DNA of 35,232 nucleotides from Actinomadura geliboluensis (GTDB lineage Bacteria; Actinomycetota; Actinomycetes; Streptosporangiales; Streptosporangiaceae): assembly GCF_005889745.1 (NCBI RefSeq), contig NZ_VCKZ01000033.1:1-35232 (forward strand), in the 5' to 3' direction. Below are positions 1-6,563 of this stretch, piece by piece. Below the pieces are notes generated by a model. It did not search any database. It saw only the letters and a list, made by a program, of their open reading frames with translations, and was not told the origin of the DNA. The stretch's first letter is position 1, and every line of letters begins with the position of its first letter. The position numbers and the translations under genes were made by a program.

Positions 1-245
1 CCCGAGAACGGCCGCTGACCCCGCCACCCCCACGCCGCGCAGGACACCGCACCCGGGTCTCACAGCGCCCGGGTCCAACTCACACGCCCTGAGGCACCTC
101 GCACAGCACCCAGCGCCAACCCAGGCGGCCAGCGTCACCTTGCGCGGCGCCCAGCGTCAACTCACGTAGCCGGCATCAACTCATGCAGCCCAGCGTCAGC
201 TCACGCGCAGGGTGCGGGGGCAGCTCACGTGCCGGGTGCGCGGGG
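1..245. repeat. Degenerate repeats downstream of rpiB
   Basis: No credible gene lies here. From about 115 to 248 a loose unit with core GCGTCAACTCACG recurs, with TCA at 135, 157, 176, 196 and 246 and a mutated copy near 220. Spacing is irregular, 19 to 26 bases. The last copy contains the rpiB stop codon (TCA at 246-248 read on the minus strand). Similar stop-anchored repeats follow two other minus-strand genes in this window. The first 110 bases are C-rich non-coding DNA with nothing recognisable. Confidence 0.6.
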
Positions 246-722
246 TCAGCTTTCGCGTGGGAGTGGGGGGAGTTCGCCCGTGTGCTCGTAAGCGCCGAGC
301 ATCCTGATGCGGCGGGTGTGGCGCGGCTCCTTGGAGTAGGCCGTGCCGAGGAACAGCTCGACGAACCGGGTCGCGGTGGCCAGGTCGTGCTGGCGGGCGC
401 CCAGCGCGATGACGTTGGCGTCGTTGTGCTCGCGGGCGAGCGTCGCGGTGTCCTCGCTCCACACCAGCGCGGCGCGGACGCCCTTGACCTTGTTGGCCGC
501 GATCGCCTCGCCGTTGCCGGAGCCGCCGATGACGATGCCGAGCGTCCCCGGCTCCGCGACCGTCCGCTCGGCGGCGCGCAGGACGAACGGCGGGTAGTCG
601 TCCACGGCGTCGTACACGAACGCGCCGCAGTCGACGGCCTCGTGCCCGTTCTGCTTCAGCCAGGAGACGAGGTGCTCCTTCAGCTCGAAGCCGGCATGGT
701 CGGATCCAAGAAACACGCGCAT
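246..722 (-). CDS. rpiB: Ribose-5-phosphate isomerase B
   Basis: Interconverts ribose 5-phosphate and ribulose 5-phosphate in the non-oxidative pentose phosphate pathway; cytosolic. The 158-residue protein matches the RpiB/LacAB family along its length: N-terminal GSDHAGFELK phosphate-binding segment, DCG near residue 32, DDYP near 41, and the active-site loop GGSGNGE at 66-72. The actinobacterial subclass uses the Glu of this loop (Glu72 here) as catalytic base where the E. coli enzyme uses Cys, and that pattern is seen here. The ATG start has only a weak ribosome site. The gene lies 55 bases downstream of the membrane-protein gene on the same strand, so co-transcription is possible. Its stop codon falls in a degenerate repeat. 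Family assignment is secure. Confidence 0.95.
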   Translation of the reverse strand: MRVFLGSDHAGFELKEHLVSWLKQNGHEAVDCGAFVYDAVDDYPPFVLRAAERTVAEPGTLGIVIGGSGNGEAIAANKVKGVRAALVWSEDTATLAREHNDANVIALGARQHDLATATRFVELFLGTAYSKEPRHTRRIRMLGAYEHTGELPPLPRES

Positions 723-777
723 GCGGGAATTCTCGCAGGCCGCCGCGCGGTGCCCGCGCGCGGGTCGGGTCGCCGGG

Positions 778-1809
778 TCAGGAGTCGCCGGCGTCCCGCT
801 TGCGGTCGACGATCGTCCGGTCGGCGAGGTTCAGGTCGTCGGAGTCGGCCGCGTTCTCGGGCGCGTTCTCGGGCGTGTCCTCGGCCGCGTCCTTGGGTGT
901 CTCCTGCTCGGGCTCGGCCGGTTCCTCGGCGGGCGCCGGAGGCGTCGGCTCCATCGGGGCGGCCTGTTCGGCCTGCGGCGCGGACGGCTGCTGCGGGACG
1001 GACGGCTGCGGAGCGGACGGCTGCTGCGGCACCGGCGCCGCCCCATACGGCGGCTGCGGGGGCTGCTGCGGCGGGTACTGCTGCATCGGCTGCGGCGGGA
1101 CGCCGCCCCAGGGCTGCTGCGGCTGCCCCTGCGGCGGAACGTACGGGGCCTGCTGCTGCATGGGTTGCATCGGCTGCTGCGGCTGCATCGGCTGCTGCAT
1201 GGGCGCCATCGGCTGGCCGTAGGGCTGCTGGGCGTACGGGCCGGGCTGCGGCTGCTGCGCGTACGGGCCGCCGGGCTGCTGCCGCGCCCCCGCGCCGCGT
1301 CCGCGCGACATGAGGAAGCCCAGCAGCATGCCGAGCCCGGCGAGCCAGCCGTACCCGAACCCGAAGGACGCGCCGTGCGTCACCGAGGTGAACACGTTGG
1401 GCCCGGCGCCGTCCGGCATGTCGAGCGCCCAGTTGATCAGCGCTCCGTCGAACAGCCCGGCCACGCCGCCCGCGACGACCGTCGCCCACCAGCCGGTGAG
1501 GACCGCGCCGAGCGCGCCGCGCTCCGGGTCGACGGCGCGGGCGCCCGCCGCGGCGAGCAGGATCAGCAGGACGAAGAACAGGATCGTGCCGAGGTCGATC
1601 GCCACGAGGAACTTCCAGGTGGCGTCCCCGGCGGTCAGCCGCCAGCTCGGATACAGCAGCCAGTACAGCGGCGGCGCGAAGCCCTCGTCGTAGTGGATCC
1701 CCGACTCGTTGATCGCCTCGACCACCCACTGGTTGCCGAGGAGGATCGAGATGAGCGCGATGGGAACCACCGCGCCGCCCGCCATGACCAGCATCCGCCG
1801 CATCGTCAT
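778..1809 (-). CDS. Four-TM membrane protein with Pro/Gln-rich C-terminal tail
   Basis: 343 residues, function unknown. The N-terminal half has four predicted membrane helices at about 7-25, 67-88, 101-124 and 149-168. The C-terminal half is low-complexity and probably cytoplasmic: residues about 175-280 are built from PYAQQP, PMQQP and QPQQP-like units, followed by an acidic Glu/Pro-rich stretch ending in a charged NLADRTIVDRKRD segment. Such tails are common on actinobacterial membrane proteins and may act as spacers or interaction regions, which is inference. Upstream of the ATG there is no Shine-Dalgarno, but TAACCT sits 8 bases before the start (1818-1823), so a leaderless mRNA is possible. 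ATGs at 1803 and 1794 are alternative starts. Confidence 0.8.
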   Translation of the reverse strand: MTMRRMLVMAGGAVVPIALISILLGNQWVVEAINESGIHYDEGFAPPLYWLLYPSWRLTAGDATWKFLVAIDLGTILFFVLLILLAAAGARAVDPERGALGAVLTGWWATVVAGGVAGLFDGALINWALDMPDGAGPNVFTSVTHGASFGFGYGWLAGLGMLLGFLMSRGRGAGARQQPGGPYAQQPQPGPYAQQPYGQPMAPMQQPMQPQQPMQPMQQQAPYVPPQGQPQQPWGGVPPQPMQQYPPQQPPQPPYGAAPVPQQPSAPQPSVPQQPSAPQAEQAAPMEPTPPAPAEEPAEPEQETPKDAAEDTPENAPENAADSDDLNLADRTIVDRKRDAGDS

Positions 1810-1855
1810 GGCGGGCTAGGTTAGTGCCGATCGGGTCCGGGCGGTAGGCCCGGCG

Positions 1856-2815
1856 TCACCCCGCGTAGGCGCCCGGCGCCTCGCCGGGGAAGCGGAAGCC
1901 GGGGTCGACCTGCGCTTCGAGGTCCTCCCCGGCCGCGCGGCTGGCCCAGCTCCGCGCGTTCTTCACGTGGAACTCGATGCCCTGGCGGCGGAACTTCTCC
2001 CAGTCCTTGACGCGGCCGTCGACCTCGGCGCGCATGCGGTCGAGCGCGGCGGTGTTGCCGTCCTCCAGCGCGACGCCGTGCCGGCCCTGCTCCAGCGCCC
2101 GGACGGCGGCGGACTGGCCGAGCCAGGTCAGCAGGTCGTCGCCGACGTGCTCGCGCAGGTAGGCGACGTCGTCCTCGGACTGGACCTTGTTGCCGACGAC
2201 GCGGATGGCGACGTCGTAGTCGCGGGCGTACTCGGTGTACTGCCGGTAGACGCCGACGCCCTTGCGGGTGGGCTCGGCGACCAGGAACATCAGGTCGAAC
2301 CGCGTGAACAGCCCGGACGCGAACGTGTCGGCGCCGGCGGTCATGTCGACGACGACGTACTCGCCCGGCCCGTCGACGAGATGGTTGAGGTAGAGCTCCA
2401 CCGCGCCGGTCTTGGAGTGGTAGCAGGCCACGCCGAGGTCGTCGTCGTTGAACGGGCCGGTGGCGAGCAGCGTGACGCCGTCCACCTCCTGCCCGGCCTC
2501 GTGGACCGGGTCGTCGCCGCGGAACCGCAGCAGCCGCGACCCGGCGCCCGGCGGGGTCGTCTTGGCCATCGCGGCGGCGGAGGAGATGCGCGGGTTGCCG
2601 CCGCGCAGATGCTCCTTGATCTCGGTGAGCCGGTCGCCGAGCGCCGGGATCTTGGCGGCGCGGGCCTCGTCCAGGCCGAGCGCGACGCCGAGGTGCTGGT
2701 TGATGTCGGCGTCGATGGCCACCACCGGCAGCCCGCGGCCGGCGAGGTGCCGGACGAACAGCGACGACAGGGTCGTCTTGCCGCTGCCGCCCTTGCCGAC
2801 GAACGCAACCTTCAC
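1856..2815 (-). CDS. CooC-like P-loop ATPase, putative nickel-insertion chaperone
   Basis: 319-residue SIMIBI-class NTPase of the MinD/ParA/CooC group. It opens with VKVAFVGKGGSGKTTL, a deviant Walker A with the signature lysine (GKGGSGKT at 7-14). A DADIN motif, the VVVDMTAGAD Walker B region, and VAEPTRKGV...VVGNKV follow, the last resembling the CooC specificity region. CooC proteins hydrolyse ATP to insert nickel into carbon monoxide dehydrogenase and use a C-X-C pair; the matching place here reads ACYH, with one cysteine and a histidine. GTG at 2815 is chosen because GAGG lies just upstream and the conserved domain begins there; a longer reading to 2929 adds an unconserved stretch. It lies 187 bases downstream of the Ni/Co transporter operon on the same strand, which supports a role in metal handling. 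The client enzyme is not visible. Confidence 0.75.
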   Translation of the reverse strand: MKVAFVGKGGSGKTTLSSLFVRHLAGRGLPVVAIDADINQHLGVALGLDEARAAKIPALGDRLTEIKEHLRGGNPRISSAAAMAKTTPPGAGSRLLRFRGDDPVHEAGQEVDGVTLLATGPFNDDDLGVACYHSKTGAVELYLNHLVDGPGEYVVVDMTAGADTFASGLFTRFDLMFLVAEPTRKGVGVYRQYTEYARDYDVAIRVVGNKVQSEDDVAYLREHVGDDLLTWLGQSAAVRALEQGRHGVALEDGNTAALDRMRAEVDGRVKDWEKFRRQGIEFHVKNARSWASRAAGEDLEAQVDPGFRFPGEAPGAYAG

Positions 2816-2896
2816 GAATGCCTCATTTCGGGTATGAAAACCGTTACCAGTGTCGAGACAGTCGAGTCTTGCGAACGACGGGCGGCGAGGCAAGCG

Positions 2897-2917
2897 GAAC
2901 GGCCGAACAGGCCGTAA
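2897..2917. other. Short hairpin between cbiO and cooC-like gene
   Basis: ACGGCC (2899-2904), loop GAACA, GGCCGT (2910-2915) gives a 6-bp stem without a T run. It lies in the 187-base gap upstream of the CooC-like gene. It may be an attenuator or chance; evidence is weak. Confidence 0.25.
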
Positions 2918-2954
2918 CCCGATAGTCACTGTGAGGGGACGCCCCCCCGCACGA

Positions 2955-3008
2955 CGCTGACCGCCGCCCTCCGCTCCGCTGGAGCTCCGCTCCGGGCGCC
3001 GGTCAGCG
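2955..3008 (-). terminator. Large hairpin at the end of the transporter operon
   Basis: CGCTGACCG (2955-2963) pairs perfectly with CGGTCAGCG (3000-3008), and GCCC/GGGC extend the stem inward after an interior mismatch. The cbiO stop codon lies inside the right arm. No T tract follows, as is usual for GC-rich actinobacterial terminators. The loop itself contains the palindrome GGAGCTCC and repeated CTCCGCT. Confidence 0.5.
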
Positions 3009-3755
3009 GAGCGCGGCGGCCGGGTCGAAGCCGAAGGGGAGTTCGAGGCGGTGCGCGGCGAGCACGTCCGCGTCCGTGAGGAGGTCGCGGGTGGGGCGGT
3101 CGGCGGCGATGACGCCGCCGGACAGGATCACCGAGCGCGGGCACAGCTCCGCCGCGTACGGGAGGTCGTGCGTGACCATCAGGACCGTCACGTCCAGGCT
3201 CAGCAGGATCTCGGCGAGCTCCCGGCGGCTCGCCGGGTCCAGGTTCGAGGACGGCTCGTCCAGCACCAGGATCTCCGGCTCCATCGCCAGCACGGTCGCA
3301 ACGGCGACGCGGCGGCGCTGCCCGAAGCTGAGGTGCTGCGGCGGCCGGTCGGCGGCGTGCGCCATGCCGACGCGCTCCAGGGCGGCCGTGACGCGGCGGT
3401 CCAGCTCGGCGCCGCGCATGCCGAGGTTGGCGGGCCCGAACGCGACGTCCTCCCGGACGGTCGGCATGAACAGCTGGTCGTCGGGGTCCTGGAAGACGAT
3501 GCCGACGCGGCGGCGGATCTCCCGCAGCGCCTTCTTGTCCTTCGGGTCGACCGCGAGGCCGCCGACCCTGACCTCGCCCAGGCCGCCGTGCAGGATGCCG
3601 TTGAGGTGCAGGACGAGCGTGGTCTTCCCGGCGCCGTTCGGCCCGAGCAGCGCGACGCGCTCGCCGCGCCCGATCGTCAGGTCGACGCCGAACAGGGCCT
3701 GCGTGCCGTCGGGGTACGCGTACGCCAGGCCCTTCACCTCGAGGGACGGGGTCAT
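3003..3755 (-). CDS. cbiO: ECF nickel/cobalt transporter ATPase (CbiO/NikO)
   Basis: 250-residue ABC ATPase that powers the transporter formed with CbiM, CbiQ and the CbiN-like subunit; cytosolic face of the membrane. Visible motifs: Walker A GPNGAGKTT at 39-47, Q-loop FQDPDDQLF near 88-96, signature LSFGQ at 142-146, Walker B ILVLDEPSSNLDP from 162, switch histidine in THD near 196. LSFGQ in place of LSGGQ is common in the CbiO/NikO group. The ATG at 3755 overlaps the cbiQ stop (ATGA, 4 bases), so the two are translationally coupled. Metal choice cannot be read from the ATPase; nickel is favoured by the Nur-like box upstream of cbiM. Confidence 0.93.
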   Translation of the reverse strand: MTPSLEVKGLAYAYPDGTQALFGVDLTIGRGERVALLGPNGAGKTTLVLHLNGILHGGLGEVRVGGLAVDPKDKKALREIRRRVGIVFQDPDDQLFMPTVREDVAFGPANLGMRGAELDRRVTAALERVGMAHAADRPPQHLSFGQRRRVAVATVLAMEPEILVLDEPSSNLDPASRRELAEILLSLDVTVLMVTHDLPYAAELCPRSVILSGGVIAADRPTRDLLTDADVLAAHRLELPFGFDPAAALR

Positions 3756-4516
3756 GGCACCATCCAAGCAGCCAGCGCGACGAGCCCCGCGGCCAGCGGC
3801 AGCGCGGCGGCGGCCGTCCACTGCGCGGCGGTCGCGTCGACGTCGTGCAGGACGGGCATCCGGCCGTCGTAGCCGCGGCTCAGCATGGCCAGGTGGACGC
3901 GCTCGCCGCGCTCGTAGGAGCGCAGGAACAGCGCGCCCACCGACTTGGCGAGCACGCCCGTCGCGCGGATGTCGCGCGCCTCGAAGCCGCGCGACGCACG
4001 CGCCGTCCTCATCCGGCCCAGCTCGGCGGTGACGACGTCGCCGTAGCGCAGCATGAACGTGGCGATCTGCGTGATGAGCTGCGGCATGCGCAGCCGCTCG
4101 ATGCCGAGCAGCAGCAGCCTCGGCTCGGTGGTCGCGGCCAGCAGGATCGACGCGACGACGCCGAGGGTGCCCTTGGCGAGGATGTTCCAGGCCCCCCACA
4201 GCCCGCTCTCGCTCAGCCGCAGTCCCAGCACGGCGACCTTCTCGCCCTCCGCGACGAACGGCATGAGGAAGGCGAACGCGACGAACGGGACCTCGATGAC
4301 GACGCGCCGCGCCACCGTCCGGAACGGCACGCGGGCGGCGGCGGCCACGGCGGCGAGCAGCAGCGCGTAGACGCCGAACGCCCAGATCCGCTCGCGCGGC
4401 GTGGCGACGACGAGCAGCACGAACGCCAGGACGGCGACGAGCTTGCACTGCGGCGGCAGCCGGTGCACCGGCGAGGCGCCCGGCAGGTAGAGCCGGTGCG
4501 CGTGCCCGGCCCCCAT
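3752..4516 (-). CDS. cbiQ: ECF nickel/cobalt transporter transmembrane T-component (CbiQ/NikQ)
   Basis: 254-residue integral membrane protein that links the ATPases to the substrate-binding subunit. Hydrophobic helices lie at about 27-45, 48-62, 74-90, 104-125 and 233-251. Two conserved Ala-Arg-Ser/Gly-type coupling motifs are visible: RTARASRGF near 167-175 and LAMLSRGYDG near 208-217, which in EcfT proteins contact the ATPase. The ATG at 4516 overlaps the stop of the upstream PDGLE gene by one base (TGATG), and its own stop overlaps cbiO by 4 bases. This is a tightly packed single operon. Confidence 0.93.
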   Translation of the reverse strand: MGAGHAHRLYLPGASPVHRLPPQCKLVAVLAFVLLVVATPRERIWAFGVYALLLAAVAAAARVPFRTVARRVVIEVPFVAFAFLMPFVAEGEKVAVLGLRLSESGLWGAWNILAKGTLGVVASILLAATTEPRLLLLGIERLRMPQLITQIATFMLRYGDVVTAELGRMRTARASRGFEARDIRATGVLAKSVGALFLRSYERGERVHLAMLSRGYDGRMPVLHDVDATAAQWTAAAALPLAAGLVALAAWMVP

Positions 4517-4881
4517 CAGCCCTTCCGCGCCGGCTCGGACGGCGCCGTCCCGTCCTGCCCGGCGTCCTGCGCGGCGTCCTGCGCGGCGTCCGTGCCGCGC
4601 CGCCGGACGGCCCAGAACAGCCCGCCGCCGACGAGCAGGACGGCGCCGACGCCGACCACGCCGGACAGCCCGCCGGACAGCCGGGCGTTCTCGATGCCCT
4701 TCACCCCGTAGTCGCCGAACGGGGAGTCCTTGAGCGAGTGGTCCTTCTCCTTGGCGCTGATGCCCTTGTCCTCGGCGACCTTCTCCAGGCCGTCGGGGCT
4801 GGACGAGGCGTAGTAGCTGACGATGCCCGCGAGGACGAGCGAGACGAGCAGGAACCCGGCGAAGAAGCGCTTGGTGGTCAT
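4516..4881 (-). CDS. cbiN: PDGLE-domain / CbiN-like transporter subunit
   Basis: 121-residue small membrane protein with one helix at about 6-27, an extracytoplasmic segment carrying SSPDGLEKVAEDKG (the defining PDGLE motif), a second helix near 70-92, and a basic then Ala/Asp/Gln-rich tail with AAQDAAQDAGQD repeats. In Ni/Co ECF transporters this two-helix partner works with CbiM in substrate capture. A GAGGGG ribosome site precedes the ATG. It lies 13 bases after cbiM and overlaps cbiQ by one base. The symbol is used for the position and role; the family name is PDGLE. Confidence 0.85.
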   Translation of the reverse strand: MTTKRFFAGFLLVSLVLAGIVSYYASSSPDGLEKVAEDKGISAKEKDHSLKDSPFGDYGVKGIENARLSGGLSGVVGVGAVLLVGGGLFWAVRRRGTDAAQDAAQDAGQDGTAPSEPARKG

Positions 4882-4894
4882 GTGAGGTCCCCTC

Positions 4895-5611
4895 TCAGGC
4901 GCGGGACGGCTCGGCCGGGCCGTCCGCCCCCTGCTCGGCGCCGGTGCGCAGTTCCAGCGGCTTCAGCAGCCCGCGCGCCCCGTACACGAGGTCGGGACGG
5001 ACGGCGAGCACGCTCGACACGGTCACCGCGGTGATCAGCGCCTCGCCGATGCCGATGAGCACGTGCACGCCGATCATCGCGGTGGCGACCTTGCCGATCG
5101 ACACGTCCGCCGTCCCGCCGACCGCGTAGACGGCGGTGAAGGCGATGGCGGCGGCGGGCACGGACACGACGGCGGCGACGAACGCCGACGCCGACACCGA
5201 CGCCCGCGTCTTGGGCAGCACCCGCAGCAGGAGCCGGAACAGCCCGTACCCCACGACGACCGTGACGAGCGCCATCGTGGTGATGTTGGTGCCGAGCGCG
5301 GTGAGGCCGCCGTCCGCGAACAGCAGGGCCTGCATCAGCAGGACGACCGAGACGCACAGCACCCCGGTGTAGGGCCCGACGAGGATCGCCGCGAGCGTGC
5401 CGCCGAGCAGGTGCCCGCTCGTCCCGGACGCGACCGGGAAGTTGAGCATCTGCGCCGCGAACACGAACGCGGCGGTCAGGCCGGCGAGCGGCGCGGTCCG
5501 GTCGTCCAGTTCCCGCCGGGCGCCGCGCAGCGCCACCGCGACCCCGGCCACGGCGACCGCGGCCGTCGCGACGGACACCGGAGCATCGATGAATCCGTCC
5601 GGTACGTGCAC
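4895..5611 (-). CDS. cbiM: ECF nickel/cobalt transporter substrate-binding subunit (CbiM/NikM)
   Basis: 238-residue integral membrane S-component. I start it at GTG 5611 so the mature protein begins Met-His-Val-Pro-Asp-Gly-Phe. In CbiM/NikM the N-terminal amine, His2 and an internal His coordinate the metal, so the longer reading to 5665 would bury the site behind 18 residues. GGTGGGAG precedes the GTG. The internal motif FPVASGTSGHLLGGTLAAI carries the conserved metal-site region with His, followed by LQALLF-like and GTNITTMAL segments. About seven membrane helices. First gene of the operon; a Nur-type box lies 62-78 bases upstream of the start, which suggests nickel-dependent repression. 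Confidence 0.92.
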   Translation of the reverse strand: MHVPDGFIDAPVSVATAAVAVAGVAVALRGARRELDDRTAPLAGLTAAFVFAAQMLNFPVASGTSGHLLGGTLAAILVGPYTGVLCVSVVLLMQALLFADGGLTALGTNITTMALVTVVVGYGLFRLLLRVLPKTRASVSASAFVAAVVSVPAAAIAFTAVYAVGGTADVSIGKVATAMIGVHVLIGIGEALITAVTVSSVLAVRPDLVYGARGLLKPLELRTGAEQGADGPAEPSRA

Positions 5612-5631
5612 GTCTCCCACCGTCCTACCTG

Positions 5632-5641
5632 TTGCGAGCAA
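5632..5641. promoter_or_regulatory. Second TTGC-GCAA palindrome in the cbiM leader
   Basis: TTGCGAGCAA is a perfect 10-bp palindrome with the same TTGC/GCAA half-sites as the upstream Nur-like box, 21 bases before the cbiM start. Half-site spacing differs from the Nur consensus, so it may be accessory or chance. Confidence 0.3.
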
Positions 5642-5665
5642 TAGGCCCAGTTTGACGGCACACAC

Positions 5666-5695
5666 CTAGTAGTTGCAATACGGTCGCAATAGCAA
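5666..5695 (-). promoter_or_regulatory. Candidate cbiM promoter overlapping the Nur box
   Basis: On the minus strand TTGCTA (5690-5695) is followed after 18 bases by TACTAG (5666-5671). The Nur-like box fills the spacer, the position expected for repression by promoter occlusion. Hexamer matches are moderate. Confidence 0.4.
5673..5689. promoter_or_regulatory. Nur-box-like operator (nickel regulator)
   Basis: TTGCAA, five bases (TACGG), TCGCAA. The published Nur box of Streptomyces is TTGCAA-N5-TTGCAA, so this differs by one base. Its place in the promoter region of a Ni/Co ECF transporter fits nickel-dependent repression by a Fur-family Nur protein. The regulator gene itself is not in the window. 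Confidence 0.6.
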
Positions 5696-5770
5696 GACGG
5701 CTGTCACTCGCGGGCCACCCCGCCGGGCCCCGCCCCGCTCATTCGGAGCCCGGCCCGGCCGAAGCCCGGC

Positions 5771-6385
5771 TCAGTCGAAGCTGGGCTCGCGGGTCCGCGT
5801 GCGCTTGAGCTCGAAGAACCCGTCGGTGGACGCCACGGCCCGCACACCGTCCCAGAGCTTCACGGCGGCCTCGCCGCGCGGGATGGGCGTGACCACGGGG
5901 CCGAAGAAGGCGCTGCCCTCGACCTCGATGACCGGGGTGCCGACCTCCTGGCCGACGCGGTCGATGCCGTCCTGGTGGGACGCCCGCAGCGCCTCGTCGT
6001 AGGCGGTGGAGTCGGCGGCGTCCGCGAGCGACGGGTCCAGTCCGGCGGCGGTCAGCGCCGCCTCGGCGAAGGCCCGGTCCAGCTTCTGCTTCTCGTGGTG
6101 GCGGCGCGTGCCCATCTCGGTGTAGAGGCGGCCGAGCACCTCCGGCCCGTACTTCTGCTCGGCGGCGATGCACACCCGCACCGGGCCCCACGCGTCGGCG
6201 AGCATCCGCCGGTAGTCGTCCGGGATGTCCTTGTCCTCGTTCAGGACGGCCAGGCTCATCACGTGCCAGCGCACCTGGATCGGGCGCAGCTTCTCCACTT
6301 CCAGGATCCAGCGGGACGTGATCCACGCCCAGGGGCACAGCGGGTCGAACCAGAAGTCCACCGGGGTGGGCGAGTTTTCAGTCAA
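5771..6385 (-). CDS. DsbA-family oxidoreductase, mycothiol nitroreductase-like (Rv2466c type)
   Basis: 204-residue thioredoxin-fold protein with the DsbA helical insertion. It resembles the actinobacterial Rv2466c family from end to end: DFWFDPLCPWAWITSRW at 9-25, HVMSLAVLNE, AWGPVR, EVGTPVI (cis-Pro loop), AFFGPV, PRGE and the C-terminal ELKRTRTREP. Rv2466c is reported to be a mycothiol-dependent, CPWC-motif reductase induced by oxidative stress. Here the second cysteine is alanine (CPWA), leaving a single active-site cysteine that would favour a monothiol, mycothiol-mixed-disulfide mechanism (inference). The start is TTG at 6385, with AGGAG six bases upstream. Divergent from pepN across a 178-base gap. 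Confidence 0.85.
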   Translation of the reverse strand: MTENSPTPVDFWFDPLCPWAWITSRWILEVEKLRPIQVRWHVMSLAVLNEDKDIPDDYRRMLADAWGPVRVCIAAEQKYGPEVLGRLYTEMGTRRHHEKQKLDRAFAEAALTAAGLDPSLADAADSTAYDEALRASHQDGIDRVGQEVGTPVIEVEGSAFFGPVVTPIPRGEAAVKLWDGVRAVASTDGFFELKRTRTREPSFD

Positions 6386-6511
6386 CGTCGTCTCCTAGGG
6401 CGTGAAAAGAGCTGCCTTACGCGACAACCAGGGCGTCCCCGTCCCGATTCCCGGCGGGGGGAGGCTATCCAAGCCCGCCTCTCGGCCGTGGCGGGCGGAC
6501 CGGGACGCCGT

Positions 6512-6526
6512 CCGGTTGGTAGACAT
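6512..6526 (+). promoter_or_regulatory. Candidate pepN promoter element CCGGTTGGTAG
   Basis: CCGGTTGGTAG followed by ACAT places a TAGACA-like -10 about 40 bases before the pepN start. The same 11 bases occur upstream of ilvD (14775-14785), followed there by CAT, giving TAGCAT. No clear -35 is seen in either case. Confidence 0.3.
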
Positions 6527-6563
6527 GACTTCACCAAGCGATTAAGCCGACCAAGGAGTACAT

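Noticed and set aside
1-248. CRISPR array
   Set aside because: Copies are degenerate and spacing is irregular with no unique spacers and no cas genes.
183-1313. Long plus-strand open frame opposite rpiB and the membrane protein
   Set aside because: Arg/Ala/Gly-rich shadow of the minus-strand genes, typical of high-GC DNA.
5612-5770. Cobalamin riboswitch upstream of cbiM
   Set aside because: Looked for because cbi genes are often B12-controlled, but the leader is about 50 bases and lacks a B12-box-like core; a Nur-type box explains the region better.
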